In this document: positions 1 to 8,235 of the stretch, piece by piece
Layout of the letters: each line of letters begins with the position of its first letter
Numbering within the stretch: the first letter of the stretch is position 1
NCBI GenBank assembly: GCA_964472305.1
Contig: CAYYJR010000011.1
Location: 61,368 to 125,367 of the forward strand
Length of the DNA stretch: 64,000 bases
Direction of reading: 5' to 3'
Origin: CAYYJR01 sp964472305
GTDB taxonomy: Bacteria > Armatimonadota > Hebobacteria > CAIYQO01
Notes under the pieces: generated by a model
What the model was told of the DNA's origin: nothing
The model's database searches: none
The model's input: only the letters and a program-made list of their open reading frames with translations
Program-made: the position numbers and the translations under genes

Positions 1-48
1 ACCGGTGGTCGCGAGAGATCGTGCCGCAACGGAAAAAGGAGAAAAAGT

Positions 49-960
49 ATGGTGTATTTTACCGGGTTTGCCGATGAAGCCTCGCCCCAGGTTGCGCGGC
101 AGATCGATGCGACGCGGGCGTTGGGCTGGCATTGCATCGAGGCGCGCGGCATGGAAGGCATGAATATCCACGACCTCGATCAGGAGACCTTTGCGCGCGC
201 CGCCGACGCGTTGCAGGCGGCGGGCATTCGGGTGAATTGCTTCGGTTCGGCCATCGCCAACTGGAGCAAGCGCATTGACGAACCGTTCGACAGCTCGCTG
301 GAAGAAGCGCGGCGCGCCATTCCGCGCATGCAGCGACTGGGTACGCGGCTTATCCGCATCATGAGCTTCGCCGTCTTACCCGACCGCGAGGCGGACGATC
401 AACTGGAAGACGAACGTTTCCGCCGCCTGCGCGTGTTGCAGACGATGTTTACCGACGCCGGCATCACCCCGGTGCATGAGAATTGCATGAATTACGGCGG
501 CATGGGGTGGGGGTATAGCCTGCGCCTGCTGGAGGCGGTGCCCGGATTGAAGCTGGTCTTCGACACCGGCAACCCCGTATTCACCGACGACCGCATGCAG
601 CCCAAACCGTACCCGAAGCAGTCGGCATGGGAATTCTACCGTCATGTGAAAGCACACATCGCCTACGTGCACATCAAGGATGGCATCTGGGACGCGGCGC
701 AGGAGCAGACGCGCTATACCTTCCCCGGCGAGGGCGATGGCGATGTGCGCCGCATTCTCACCGATCTGCTGGCCTCGGGTTACGACGGCGGCCTGTCGAT
801 TGAGCCGCACCTGGCGGTGGTGCACCACGACGCCTCGGTGCAATCATCCGACGAGATACGCTTCGCCAATTACGTGGAATACGGGCGGCGACTGCAGGCG
901 ATGGTGGAGGAGATTCAGGCGTCGATACCGCGGGGAAGCGCAGGAGACGCCTCGGAGTAA
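49..960 (+). CDS. Sugar phosphate isomerase/epimerase (xylose isomerase-like TIM barrel)
   Basis: The 303-aa protein has the length and layout of the AP endonuclease 2/xylose isomerase-like TIM-barrel family, cytoplasmic enzymes that isomerise or epimerise sugars or cyclitols. Candidate divalent-metal ligands are E144 (in PVHENCMN), D172 (in LVFDTGNP), H208 (in AYVHIKDG) and E251 (in LSIEPHL), the usual E-D-H-E order. No signal peptide is visible. The ATG follows an AAAAAGGAG ribosome-binding site by 7 bases. A second epimerase-like gene follows at 1161 behind its own promoter. The exact substrate cannot be read from sequence; a keto-sugar or uronate-derived intermediate is an inference from the neighbouring polysaccharide enzymes. 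The family call is firm, the reaction is not. Confidence 0.85.
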   Translation: MVYFTGFADEASPQVARQIDATRALGWHCIEARGMEGMNIHDLDQETFARAADALQAAGIRVNCFGSAIANWSKRIDEPFDSSLEEARRAIPRMQRLGTRLIRIMSFAVLPDREADDQLEDERFRRLRVLQTMFTDAGITPVHENCMNYGGMGWGYSLRLLEAVPGLKLVFDTGNPVFTDDRMQPKPYPKQSAWEFYRHVKAHIAYVHIKDGIWDAAQEQTRYTFPGEGDGDVRRILTDLLASGYDGGLSIEPHLAVVHHDASVQSSDEIRFANYVEYGRRLQAMVEEIQASIPRGSAGDASE

Positions 961-961
961 C

Positions 962-1007
962 TTGACGCCGGATTTTCACTGTGCTACATTGGCCGGGTCC
1001 GGACCCG
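962..1007 (+). promoter_or_regulatory. Promoter A with GTCCGGAC operator at the start site
   Basis: A -35 TTGACG (962-967), a 17-bp spacer and a -10 TACATT (985-990) are followed by the perfect palindrome CGGGTCCGGACCCG (994-1007). Its centre is 10.5 bp past the -10, so a bound protein would cover the start of transcription. The same arrangement occurs at four other places in the window. It would drive the epimerase gene at 1161 with a leader of roughly 160 nt. That this is a repressor site is inference from position. Confidence 0.7.
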
Positions 1008-1160
1008 TGCGCGGACGCCCACATTCGCGGGCAGGAATGGCGAGGCTGTGCGAACGATGGCAAGCTGCGACGCATGCCGGTCACGAGCACATGCAGTGAT
1101 CCGGGGTGATCTCGACGCAATCCACTATTCGGCTCGTGAGATCCGAAAGGAGAAAACCTG

Positions 1161-2036
1161 ATGAAACTTGGCATTCATGCGTATGCCTGGTGCGCGCAGT
1201 GGAGCAACGACACGCTGCCGCTGATCGATCGGGTGAAACAACTGGGAATGGATTTCATCGAAATCCCCCTGATGTGCCTGGAGACGTTCGATGCCGTCGC
1301 CGTGCGCGCGCGCCTGGAACAGGTTGGCCTGGGAGCCGTCACCTCCACGGTGCTGCTGGGCGATACCGATATCACCAGCGATGACCCGGCCATCCGTGCC
1401 AACGGGGTGGCCTATCTGTGCGCCTGCGTGCGCGCCACTGCCGAAATCGGCGCGCGCAGCTTTTCCGGGGTGATCTATTCCCAGCATGTCAAACAATTGC
1501 CCGCTCGACCGGAGGAGCGGCACTGGCACTACTCGGCGGAATGCCTGCGCGAAGTGGCGCGCGAGGCCGCCGACCTGGGCGTCGCGATCGGCCTGGAGCC
1601 GGTGAACCGCTATGAAACCTGCCTGGTCAATACCTGTGAGCAGGCCGTGCGGTTGAAAGAGATGATCGGTGAACCCAACGTGAAGATTCACCTCGATACG
1701 TATCATATGAATATCGAGGAGAAGGATTTTTACGAAGCCACGATGCGGGCGGGGCGCGATCTCCTGCATTACCATCTGTGCGAAAACGACCGGGGAATTC
1801 CCGGCACCGGGCTGGTTGACTGGGATGGCATCTTCACCGCGCTGGCGGAAATCAATTACCAGGGGAATGCCGCGCTGGAGAGTTTCGTCGAGTGCACCGG
1901 CAATATGAACACCTGGGTGTGGCGTCAACTGGCGCCGGATGGCGACACCCTGTTGCGCGAAGGCGTGGCATTCATCCGCCGGAAACAGCAGGAATACGGG
2001 TTGCTCGACACACCCGCGACGTCTCTCCCCGCCTGA
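1161..2036 (+). CDS. Ketose 3-epimerase (D-tagatose/D-psicose 3-epimerase family)
   Basis: The 291-aa xylose-isomerase-like TIM barrel belongs to the D-tagatose/D-psicose (allulose) 3-epimerase family, which inverts C3 of free ketoses using a metal ion. E146 (GLEPVNRYE), D179 (HLDTYHMN), H205 (HYHLCEND), R211 and E240 (ALESFV) correspond, with a constant offset of six, to metal and catalytic positions E152, D185, H211, R217 and E246 described for the Pseudomonas cichorii enzyme. The start has a good AAAGGAGAA site 8 bases upstream. It is not simply co-transcribed with the gene at 49, because a promoter/operator of the island's shared type lies between them. Cytoplasmic. The preferred sugar is unknown; a related 3-epimerase specificity is possible. 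Confidence 0.85.
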   Translation: MKLGIHAYAWCAQWSNDTLPLIDRVKQLGMDFIEIPLMCLETFDAVAVRARLEQVGLGAVTSTVLLGDTDITSDDPAIRANGVAYLCACVRATAEIGARSFSGVIYSQHVKQLPARPEERHWHYSAECLREVAREAADLGVAIGLEPVNRYETCLVNTCEQAVRLKEMIGEPNVKIHLDTYHMNIEEKDFYEATMRAGRDLLHYHLCENDRGIPGTGLVDWDGIFTALAEINYQGNAALESFVECTGNMNTWVWRQLAPDGDTLLREGVAFIRRKQQEYGLLDTPATSLPA

Positions 2037-2101
2037 CCCTCCCCGGTGGCGTCGCGGATGAAAACGTCATGGTCGGGTACGGGGCGCACGCCACGTCGGT
2101 T

Positions 2102-2116
2102 GAGGCGATACGCCTC
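2102..2116 (+). terminator. Short stem-loop after the epimerase gene
   Basis: GAGGCG-ATA-CGCCTC forms a tight 6-bp, 3-nt-loop hairpin 66 bases after the epimerase stop. No U tract follows, so intrinsic termination is only a possibility. Otherwise 2037-2334 holds nothing I can identify. Confidence 0.25.
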
Positions 2117-2334
2117 ACCGCGTTGCGGTTCACAGCAAATATCGTATCGGGATCGGATGGGCGGAGTGAGCGTCCATCGCCTGTCGTCTGGACGGGCAGC
2201 TCGGAATGCCGAGTGCCGGAAACGTCGATTGCTACGGCGGCACGAAGCAGATTATTTCCGAAAATGCCGCATAGCCGCAAGTCAACTGAAGCGAACATTT
2301 TACTGAGATATTGACACGACACTTACTCAGCTAC

Positions 2335-2382
2335 TTGACGCCAGCGCGAAAGATGTTATAATATCGTATGGGTTCGGACCCA
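2335..2382 (+). promoter_or_regulatory. Promoter B with GTTCGGAC operator
   Basis: TTGACG (2335-2340), a 16-bp spacer and a consensus -10 TATAAT (2357-2362) are followed by TGGGTTCGGACCCA (2369-2382), centred 13.5 bp past the -10. The element matches the operator-like palindrome of the other island promoters. It is the strongest core promoter seen in the left half of the window and points at the pilin-like gene starting at 2693. Confidence 0.75.
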
Positions 2383-2456
2383 CGCGATGATATCATTGCG
2401 TCCGAACCCGGCTGAAGGCAGCATGACCGGCATAAGACTGCCCGGTGGTCTGCTGC
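2370..2456 (+). promoter_or_regulatory. Structured 5' leader of the pilin-like gene
   Basis: The expected transcript from promoter B begins inside a long inverted repeat, GGGTTCGGAC (2370-2379) with GTCCGAACCC (2400-2409), enclosing a near-palindrome around GATATC. A second hairpin at 2418-2456 pairs GCAGCA with TGCTGC and GACC with GGTC, with further inner pairing. The leader runs for more than 300 nt before the ATG at 2693. It matches no riboswitch class I can recognise; the inverted repeat could equally be a double operator. Confidence 0.4.
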
Positions 2457-2483
2457 GTATCGACCAGTAGGAGTCGTATAACT

Positions 2484-2666
2484 ATGTTGGCGGGCGTAAC
2501 CGATCAAAATTCGTGTATGGCGAAGGCAATTATTGCTAACGGCAACGGCCATCGTTTCTACGCGCCACGGCACGATGCCGGTTCACATCCCGCCATGTCC
2601 GCTGTTCCGGGCACGCTATGCCGGCGGACGACGACAGCTTCATGCTCAAATGGGACAATCAGGTGA
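2484..2666 (+). CDS. Possible 60-aa leader ORF
   Basis: An ATG preceded by TAGGAG about 10 bases upstream opens a 60-codon frame inside the long leader of the pilin-like gene. The product has no recognisable motif and an amino-acid make-up rich in Ala, Thr, Gly and His. It ends 26 bases before the downstream ATG. It could be a translated leader, or a chance frame; nothing but the ribosome-binding site and position supports it. Confidence 0.2.
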   Translation: MLAGVTDQNSCMAKAIIANGNGHRFYAPRHDAGSHPAMSAVPGTLCRRTTTASCSNGTIR

Positions 2667-2692
2667 TCAATTACGTAAAAGGAGGTTCCCGA

Positions 2693-4153
2693 ATGGTTAG
2701 GCAAAAGGTATCACTCCGAGGCTTTACCCTCATCGAACTGCTTGTAGTGATAGCCATCATCGCTATCCTGGCAGCAATTCTCTTTCCGGTATTTTCCAAG
2801 GCTCGCGCCAAGGCTTACCAGAATGTGTGTCTGAACAATCAGCGCCAGTTGGCGCTGGGTATCCTGACTTACAGCCAGGATAACGAAGAGACGCTTCCGT
2901 ATCCCCCGAAATGGGTGGCGGCCACCGGACTCAGCAGTGATTCGAAGGTGTTCAACTGTCCGGTCAGTTCCGAAGACGGCATGCCGTCCGCGCCGGATTA
3001 CGGGTACAACTCATGGCTGTTTGATGAAGTCGACGGCGTAAAAGTCGGCGCGGCGTACGGCAACATTCAGCGTCCGGAAGCCACGGTAATACTCGTGGAT
3101 GCGTATGGGACGACCGCTCCGACCGCGGACAGCGCCAACCCGTTTGGGTCGAGTCCCACCGTCAATTCATTGACCGGCAGCACCATCGCAAAGGCTCGGC
3201 ACTTCAGCGGCTGGATCGCCGCTTTCATGGATGGACACGTATTGTACGTGAAAGATCCTTCCGCGATCGCGGGATATCCGAGTCAGTATGCTCTGCCGCT
3301 CTCCGCGGGGCGCGTCTTTATCGATTTCTCGAAATATACCAACGATACGGATGCCCGCGCAGCCATTTGGGCGGCGAATGCGTTCACTGGCCGCATCTGG
3401 GGCTACAACTTCGGCATGGGCGGCGCTCACCCTGATATCGTGCCTCCCGGCACGTGGAGTAACGGCACCTGGAATATCACCGCTGCCGCTTCTCCGGGCG
3501 GCTCGCGCATTTGTTCGAAAGCGGTGCTTTCCGGTAGAGGCGCCATGATCGGCATCGACTTCTCCTGCACGGCCGGATCAAAAATTCAATTCTGTGGCGT
3601 AGAAAGCGCGGCAAGCGCGACCGGGACGTACGGGTGGGACGCCTATAATGCCGGCACCCAAACGTGGCATGACCGCTCGAACTATATCACGCTCAACGGG
3701 ACGAGCAAGACAGTCACATACGGCTCTACGACGGCGATCTCCACCTCCTGGTGGTGTGCTGAGACGCCAGTCGGTACTCCGGGCGTTGGGACGTTGACCG
3801 GGAGATACGCTCCCACCACCGCCACGATGTCGACTGCGTTCACCGAAGGCTATATCTGGGCCAGCAACGTCGGTGGCACCCTCGGCGAAAACGTAATGTG
3901 GCCGGGTGGCGTACCTGCGGGTAAAACCCTTGCCGATTATGCGGGTGCACCTGCGGATACATTAGGCACGTATCATCTCGGTGGTCTCAGTTTAATGCGG
4001 TCAAACACCTATAGCGCCGGTGCGACAACCAATACGTACAAGGGCGGAATCACGGGTAACGTGCCGTTCTCCTATCACCAGCAGATGAGCCCGCTGGAAA
4101 TGTACTTCTACGATGGCACGATTCGCATCAAGTCAATCTACTTCACTCCGTAA
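2693..4153 (+). CDS. Pilin-like H-x9-DG protein with large C-terminal beta-rich region
   Basis: The 486-aa product starts with a type IV pilin/pseudopilin leader: short basic stretch, cleavage site before F11 (RG-FTLIE), E at mature position 5 and a hydrophobic helix running to LFPVFSKARAKA, the Armatimonadota-type sequence. A Cys-Pro (FNCP) follows near residue 91 and the family's H-x9-DG motif (HFSGWIAAFMDG) near residue 169. Ordinary members end soon after that motif; here some 300 residues follow, rich in Gly, Thr, Trp and Tyr and looking like a beta-sandwich. Start chosen at ATG 2693 because of the strong AAAAGGAGG site; the frame extends upstream without support. Probably processed by a prepilin peptidase and held at the cell surface. 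A carbohydrate-binding role for the tail is inference from context. Confidence 0.8.
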   Translation: MVRQKVSLRGFTLIELLVVIAIIAILAAILFPVFSKARAKAYQNVCLNNQRQLALGILTYSQDNEETLPYPPKWVAATGLSSDSKVFNCPVSSEDGMPSAPDYGYNSWLFDEVDGVKVGAAYGNIQRPEATVILVDAYGTTAPTADSANPFGSSPTVNSLTGSTIAKARHFSGWIAAFMDGHVLYVKDPSAIAGYPSQYALPLSAGRVFIDFSKYTNDTDARAAIWAANAFTGRIWGYNFGMGGAHPDIVPPGTWSNGTWNITAAASPGGSRICSKAVLSGRGAMIGIDFSCTAGSKIQFCGVESAASATGTYGWDAYNAGTQTWHDRSNYITLNGTSKTVTYGSTTAISTSWWCAETPVGTPGVGTLTGRYAPTTATMSTAFTEGYIWASNVGGTLGENVMWPGGVPAGKTLADYAGAPADTLGTYHLGGLSLMRSNTYSAGATTNTYKGGITGNVPFSYHQQMSPLEMYFYDGTIRIKSIYFTP

Positions 4154-4202
4154 CGACAGACGTTCCTGTGAAGTGTTGTTTGTGTATTAGTATGACGAAC
4201 GA

Positions 4203-4255
4203 TGAGTTCGGATACAGACAGTATAATAACCGCCGTTAACGAGTCGAATGGCGGT
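4203..4255 (+). promoter_or_regulatory. Possible promoter and leader hairpin of second pilin-like gene
   Basis: A consensus -10 TATAAT (4222-4227) lies 48 bp before the ATG at 4276, without a good -35. TGAGTTCGGATACA (4203-4216) just upstream is a weaker match (11 of 14) to the island operator palindrome. The transcript would begin with a stem ACCGCC/GGCGGT (4229-4255) close to the ribosome-binding site. Confidence 0.4.
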
Positions 4256-4275
4256 GGTAGACAAAGGAGGCATTT

Positions 4276-5658
4276 ATGGGAAGGACAAGGCGAGGGTTCA
4301 CCCTCATAGAATTATTGGTCGTCATTGCGATCATCGCGGTCCTGGCGGCCATCCTGTTCCCCGTTTTCGCAAAAGCGCGCGAAAAAGCGCGGCAGACCCA
4401 GTGCGCGAATAACGTGCGCCAGATTTGCATTGGGATTCAAATCGCGGCACAGGACGGAGGGGATAAATATCCCGCGTCCGATCAGGTGTGGTCGGCAATC
4501 AAGCTCGATCAGGGCGTGATGTATTGCCCGACGTTCGGCAAAAAAGAGAAAGGCTACGGGTATAACTTTTTTGTCTCGAACAAAGCGTTGAACGATGAAA
4601 ATCTGCCATATCAACCGCAAGACCTGATGCTGGTGGCGGACGCGGTTCCTGAAGCAAACGGCGTCTTCAAGTTCACTGAAGATCTGTCGCTGCGACACGA
4701 CGGCAAGGCGACGGCCGGTTATGCTGATGGTCACGTAGGCCCGATCAAAACCGTGCCAAGTTTTATCACGTTCAACACGGAGTTGATTAATCGAACGGAT
4801 TTCCAGCAAAGTGACAGCATGTCATATTACCGGGATGCCGAACCAAATCCTGTATCGAGCCCAGTAAACTACAATAGTGGTTATTGGTCAAAACCACCGG
4901 CAGGTTGGTCTTCTAATGCATCGGCCAGAACCATGTTCAGAAACTACCACGAGGCAAGTGAAAGTTACAGTAATGGTGGCGGTTTCACAACTAGATTCAA
5001 CACGAAAAATGACATGCGTTTGCAACACTCGCATGGAACGTTGCTTGTGGCTCGCACGTTACCCATCACGAACATTACTTCGAACGGGTATTGGGCGTTG
5101 CGCTACAATATCAAAACCGTTGGCTATGGCACGTCGATGTGTGGAAGGATTCCGACCGGGAATTTCTTCTCGGCGACCAGTCCTACCTACCCTGCGCACG
5201 GCAAAGGCGTTGGGTATGTTCGAATCAAGGATGGCAGCGGCGGCGACATTATTGGCGAGGTTGAGTATCGGATAACCGATGGCGTCGCCAACAACGAATG
5301 CGTTTCGACCGTGAAATTCAACGGTTCGACAATCTATTCGTTCACCGGTCCCGCCAATCATCTGGATAGCGTTGGCACCAAATTCACCTTCCGGCAATTT
5401 GGCGCCGGCAAGTTGGCGCTTATCGGTGATACCACGTCGAAAACCATCAGCGTTGTCGGTTCCTGGACCGCCGATAAGTTCAGTTCCAGCGCGGATGTCT
5501 TCAATCCCGCAACCATCGAATTCGAAACGAACGGCGTATGGGCGGGTAATGGAAGTGGCGGTGGCACTCCGAACCCCAACGGCGCCTATAGTATGGCTTT
5601 CGAAGATCCTGTTTCGAACACTGCCAACGGCGGCCTCAAGTTTGTGGCAGTACCATAG
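4276..5658 (+). CDS. Second pilin-like H-x9-DG protein with C-terminal extension
   Basis: The 460-aa protein has the same architecture as its neighbour: cleavable leader (RRG-FTLIE, cut before F8), hydrophobic helix ending LFPVFAKAREKAR, a CP motif near residue 79 (MYCPTFG), and H-x9-DG (HDGKATAGYADG) near residue 140. About 300 further residues follow, with many aromatic, Gly, Ser and Asn residues and a Gly-rich linker (NGSGGGTPNPNG) near the end. The tails of the two proteins are not obviously alike, so they may bind different ligands. The ATG has an AAAGGAGG site at 6 bases. It is followed by a strong terminator at 5715. Surface or pseudopilus location is expected from the family; the function of the tail is unknown. 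Confidence 0.8.
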   Translation: MGRTRRGFTLIELLVVIAIIAVLAAILFPVFAKAREKARQTQCANNVRQICIGIQIAAQDGGDKYPASDQVWSAIKLDQGVMYCPTFGKKEKGYGYNFFVSNKALNDENLPYQPQDLMLVADAVPEANGVFKFTEDLSLRHDGKATAGYADGHVGPIKTVPSFITFNTELINRTDFQQSDSMSYYRDAEPNPVSSPVNYNSGYWSKPPAGWSSNASARTMFRNYHEASESYSNGGGFTTRFNTKNDMRLQHSHGTLLVARTLPITNITSNGYWALRYNIKTVGYGTSMCGRIPTGNFFSATSPTYPAHGKGVGYVRIKDGSGGDIIGEVEYRITDGVANNECVSTVKFNGSTIYSFTGPANHLDSVGTKFTFRQFGAGKLALIGDTTSKTISVVGSWTADKFSSSADVFNPATIEFETNGVWAGNGSGGGTPNPNGAYSMAFEDPVSNTANGGLKFVAVP

Positions 5659-5714
5659 TTTGATCACTGTCACGCATGCCTCGCGTCTTACGACGCGCAG
5701 CCTGCAACATATGG

Positions 5715-5750
5715 CCTGCCGGGAAGTCACTTCCCGGCAGGTCATTTTTT
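5715..5750 (+). terminator. Intrinsic terminator after the pilin-like pair
   Basis: CCTGCCGGGAAG-TCA-CTTCCCGGCAGG is a perfect 12-bp stem with a 3-nt loop, followed within three bases by TTTTTT. It lies 57 bp after the second pilin-like gene. Confidence 0.9.
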
Positions 5751-5802
5751 GTTGGTATATCATTCACGGATATTCGAACAAGCCACGTCGTTCGGCGATT
5801 AT

Positions 5803-5930
5803 GTCGGGCTGCAGGCCCGTCTCTGGCAGTTGAGTCAGGCCGCAGGCGCATCCCAGCGGTTGAGTAGGGCCGCAGGCCCGCCTCCCCGGCGGTTGAGTAG
5901 GACAGGATGTCCGTATCGAAACCCCGGCGG
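5803..5930. repeat. REP-like palindromic repeat cluster (about four units)
   Basis: Units of about 30-33 bp begin with GTTGAGT at 5829, 5859 and 5892, preceded by a partial unit from 5803. Each contains a small hairpin such as GGGCCGCAGGCCC, GGGCTGCAGGCCC or GACAGGATGTC, and the last closes with GTATCGAAACC, so that GGTT and AACC ends pair. The form (GGTTGAGTA, hairpin, TATCGAAACC) is that of dispersed palindromic REP sequences. It sits between the terminator and the promoter of the next gene, in a 500-bp stretch with no other recognised content. Confidence 0.6.
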
Positions 5931-6037
5931 GCAAGGCGTCGTTGAAAGCGCGAGTTTTCTCTCACAACCTCTCCATGCCTGCGCTGACACCACCGTGTAA
6001 TTACCGCTGGAAAGTCTGAAAAACAAGGTGTATTACC

Positions 6038-6099
6038 TCGACACGGCAGAAAAAAACGGATATGATACTGAACGCTGGCGCGTGCAACATTACCAGCAC
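6038..6099 (+). promoter_or_regulatory. Promoter of the 630-aa gene with leader hairpin
   Basis: A -35 TCGACA (6038-6043), a 17-bp spacer and -10 TATGAT (6061-6066) precede a leader hairpin CGCGTGC/GCACGCG with a 10-nt loop. The GTCCGGAC operator of neighbouring promoters is absent, so control may differ. Confidence 0.5.
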
Positions 6100-6157
6100 G
6101 CGAGAGCGGTACCGGCGCACGATAGCAACCATCGCGCCGAAATGAGGAGATCGCGTA

Positions 6158-8050
6158 ATGCACGAGAAAATCAAACAGTTGCTGGGCAATCGCAGCCTGA
6201 TTTTTGGTTCGAGTGCCGGACAGGCCAACCGGATGACGCCGGAGCGTTTCCGGCGATTTGTCGAATTTGCGGTGGAGTATGGGGCCACCCACATCGGGAT
6301 GAGCATCCCGTTTCGTTATAACTCGTGGGTGTTGCCGGATAATACCGACCCCTACGCGGCGTGGTGCAATTGCTCCTGTTCATTTTTCCGTCTTTGCCCC
6401 CCCGAGGAATTACAGGAATGGATCACCCCCGCGCAGGTGGAGATCGCCCGCGAATCCATCAACTGGCAACTGGAGATTATGCGCCCCTATGGCCTGAAAG
6501 GCACCATGCATGCCAACGAGCCGATGTGGCTGCCGGAGGGCGTGTATCGCGCGCACCCGCGCTGGCGCGGCGTGCAGTGCGAACTTGGGCGCATTGCCTC
6601 ACGTCCGTATTATGCACCGTCCATCGACGAGCCGGAAGTGTTGGACCTGTATCGCCGCGCGGCGCGGGAATTCAGCACGCTCTTTCCAGAGGTCGACGAA
6701 TTCGGTTTCCTGACCAACGATTCCGGGGGCGGCCTGAGCTGGACGCCCAACGTCTACCCCGGCTTGAACGGCCCGACCCGCTGGCGCACGCGCGACGGCG
6801 GCGAGCGCATCGCGAACTGGATGAAAACCCTGCAGGAAGGCTCGGCGGAAGCGGGCGTCACCCTGCGCATTTCCATGTACAGCTCCGGTTTGCCGCGCGA
6901 AACCGTGGTGTCCACGCAGGACAAACTTGCCCCCGGCCTCTTCCTCAACGGCGGCAACAGCCATGATGAAGGCAACGGCGGCCCAGGCGCCGGCCTGGGC
7001 GGCGGTCTGTGGAGCGTCGGCTACCCGGCGTTGAGCGCCGGCAGTCCCGCCGGCTTCCTGGGCGGCGCGCTGAGCGTGTATCACAATCCGAAAAACGACA
7101 GCACGCGTTGCGGTATTTCGCTCGACGTCGAAGAGATCGAATTGGCGCGCATGCTGCTGGACATCGCGCTGGACAATCCGGGAACCGGCCGGCTGCACCA
7201 TACGGAAGTCGCGTTGATCGCGGCGACGAAACTGACCGGCAGCCCGGAACTGGGTGAGCAGTTGCTTGGCATATGGGAGCGCGTCGGCTCCGCCCAGCAT
7301 GCCATCGGACAGATCCGCCAGAAAGGCTTTGGGCTGGTGCTGCCGTTCTGCGGGGTGAGCATGCGCTGGCTGATTCGCCCATTGGTGCCCGCGCCGGAGG
7401 AACTCACGCCGGAAGAAACGGCGCACTATCGCAATTTCATGTTTGCTATCGAGTCGCAGAAGGATGATCCGCATTTCGGACTCGTGCTCGGGAAAGGCGT
7501 GTTCCGCGGCGAATCCGTGATGTGGATGTCGCGCTGGTGCCTGCAGGAGGCCATCGATACGCTGCGCGGCGCGCAGCACTCCGCCCTGGCGATCGCCAAG
7601 AAAATGCCCGAAGGCGCGGATGCCGACCGCATACAGCTCTATGCGGCCCGCATTGGCGTGCAGGCCTGCCTGGCGGCCAATATCAAAAATACCATCATGT
7701 ATCAGTACGCGCTGGACGTGGCCGACCAACCGCAATACGGGCCGAACGCCATGGATTATGATGACAACATCATCTTTGATCAGCGCGCCCTGACCATGCG
7801 TAAATCCGCCCGGGAAGAGTTGGATAACATCAATGAGTTAATCGCGCTGATCGAGACCAGCAACGGCAGAGTGATCGAACATGCCGAGAGTCCCGAAGAA
7901 GAGAGCGTCTTCATGTTCGGACCCAACCTGCTGAACGATTTGAAGCGCAAAGTCGAGATCATGCTCGACCACTGGCAGGACTACGAGGATATGTATCCCA
8001 CCACGAAAGTCTGGGATTTCGAGCCGGAGTCGCGCGGCAATATCGTCTAA
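6158..8050 (+). CDS. Unrecognised 630-aa protein, TIM-barrel glycosidase-like
   Basis: I do not recognise a named family. The protein has no signal peptide or membrane segment. The first ~330 residues alternate strands and helices as in a (beta/alpha)8 barrel (ATHIGMSIPF, EVDEFGFLTNDSG, LRISMYSSG), with acidic residues at strand ends such as the VDEFGF and TNDSGGG loops. A cysteine cluster CNCSCSFFRLCPP lies near residue 70. The C-terminal half is helical (LARMLLDIAL, IGVQACLAANIK, DNINELIALIE). The layout recalls GH67-type alpha-glucuronidases and similar intracellular glycosidases, which would fit the island, but this is inference. The ATG has a GAGGAG-type site 8 bases upstream; the gene is alone between its promoter and a bidirectional-looking terminator. 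Confidence 0.75.
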   Translation: MHEKIKQLLGNRSLIFGSSAGQANRMTPERFRRFVEFAVEYGATHIGMSIPFRYNSWVLPDNTDPYAAWCNCSCSFFRLCPPEELQEWITPAQVEIARESINWQLEIMRPYGLKGTMHANEPMWLPEGVYRAHPRWRGVQCELGRIASRPYYAPSIDEPEVLDLYRRAAREFSTLFPEVDEFGFLTNDSGGGLSWTPNVYPGLNGPTRWRTRDGGERIANWMKTLQEGSAEAGVTLRISMYSSGLPRETVVSTQDKLAPGLFLNGGNSHDEGNGGPGAGLGGGLWSVGYPALSAGSPAGFLGGALSVYHNPKNDSTRCGISLDVEEIELARMLLDIALDNPGTGRLHHTEVALIAATKLTGSPELGEQLLGIWERVGSAQHAIGQIRQKGFGLVLPFCGVSMRWLIRPLVPAPEELTPEETAHYRNFMFAIESQKDDPHFGLVLGKGVFRGESVMWMSRWCLQEAIDTLRGAQHSALAIAKKMPEGADADRIQLYAARIGVQACLAANIKNTIMYQYALDVADQPQYGPNAMDYDDNIIFDQRALTMRKSAREELDNINELIALIETSNGRVIEHAESPEEESVFMFGPNLLNDLKRKVEIMLDHWQDYEDMYPTTKVWDFEPESRGNIV

Positions 8051-8077
8051 CGCGCAGCGTCTGGACGCAAAACGCTC

Positions 8078-8131
8078 AGTGGGAACTGACGGCCCTTCAG
8101 CATGAACGGAGTCAGTTCCCACTCTCGTTTT
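8078..8131 (+). terminator. Inverted-repeat terminator between convergent genes
   Basis: AGTGGGAACTGAC (8078-8090) and GTCAGTTCCCACT (8111-8123) form a perfect 13-bp stem with a 20-nt loop, followed by CTCGTTTT on the + strand. It separates the 630-aa gene from the convergent ROK gene. Confidence 0.65.
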
Positions 8132-8235
8132 CAGCGTGGCACGGGTGGTGTCCCGCCGGCAGTGGCGGCGCGATGGACAGGCGGCGTAGTTCAGCCGTTA
8201 CGCGATGACATGGCGGACATCACGGTTACGCAATG

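Noticed and set aside
2313..2318. TTGACA as an additional -35 before the pilin-like gene
   Set aside because: No -10 lies 16-18 bp downstream; the TTGACG at 2335 has a consensus TATAAT at correct spacing.
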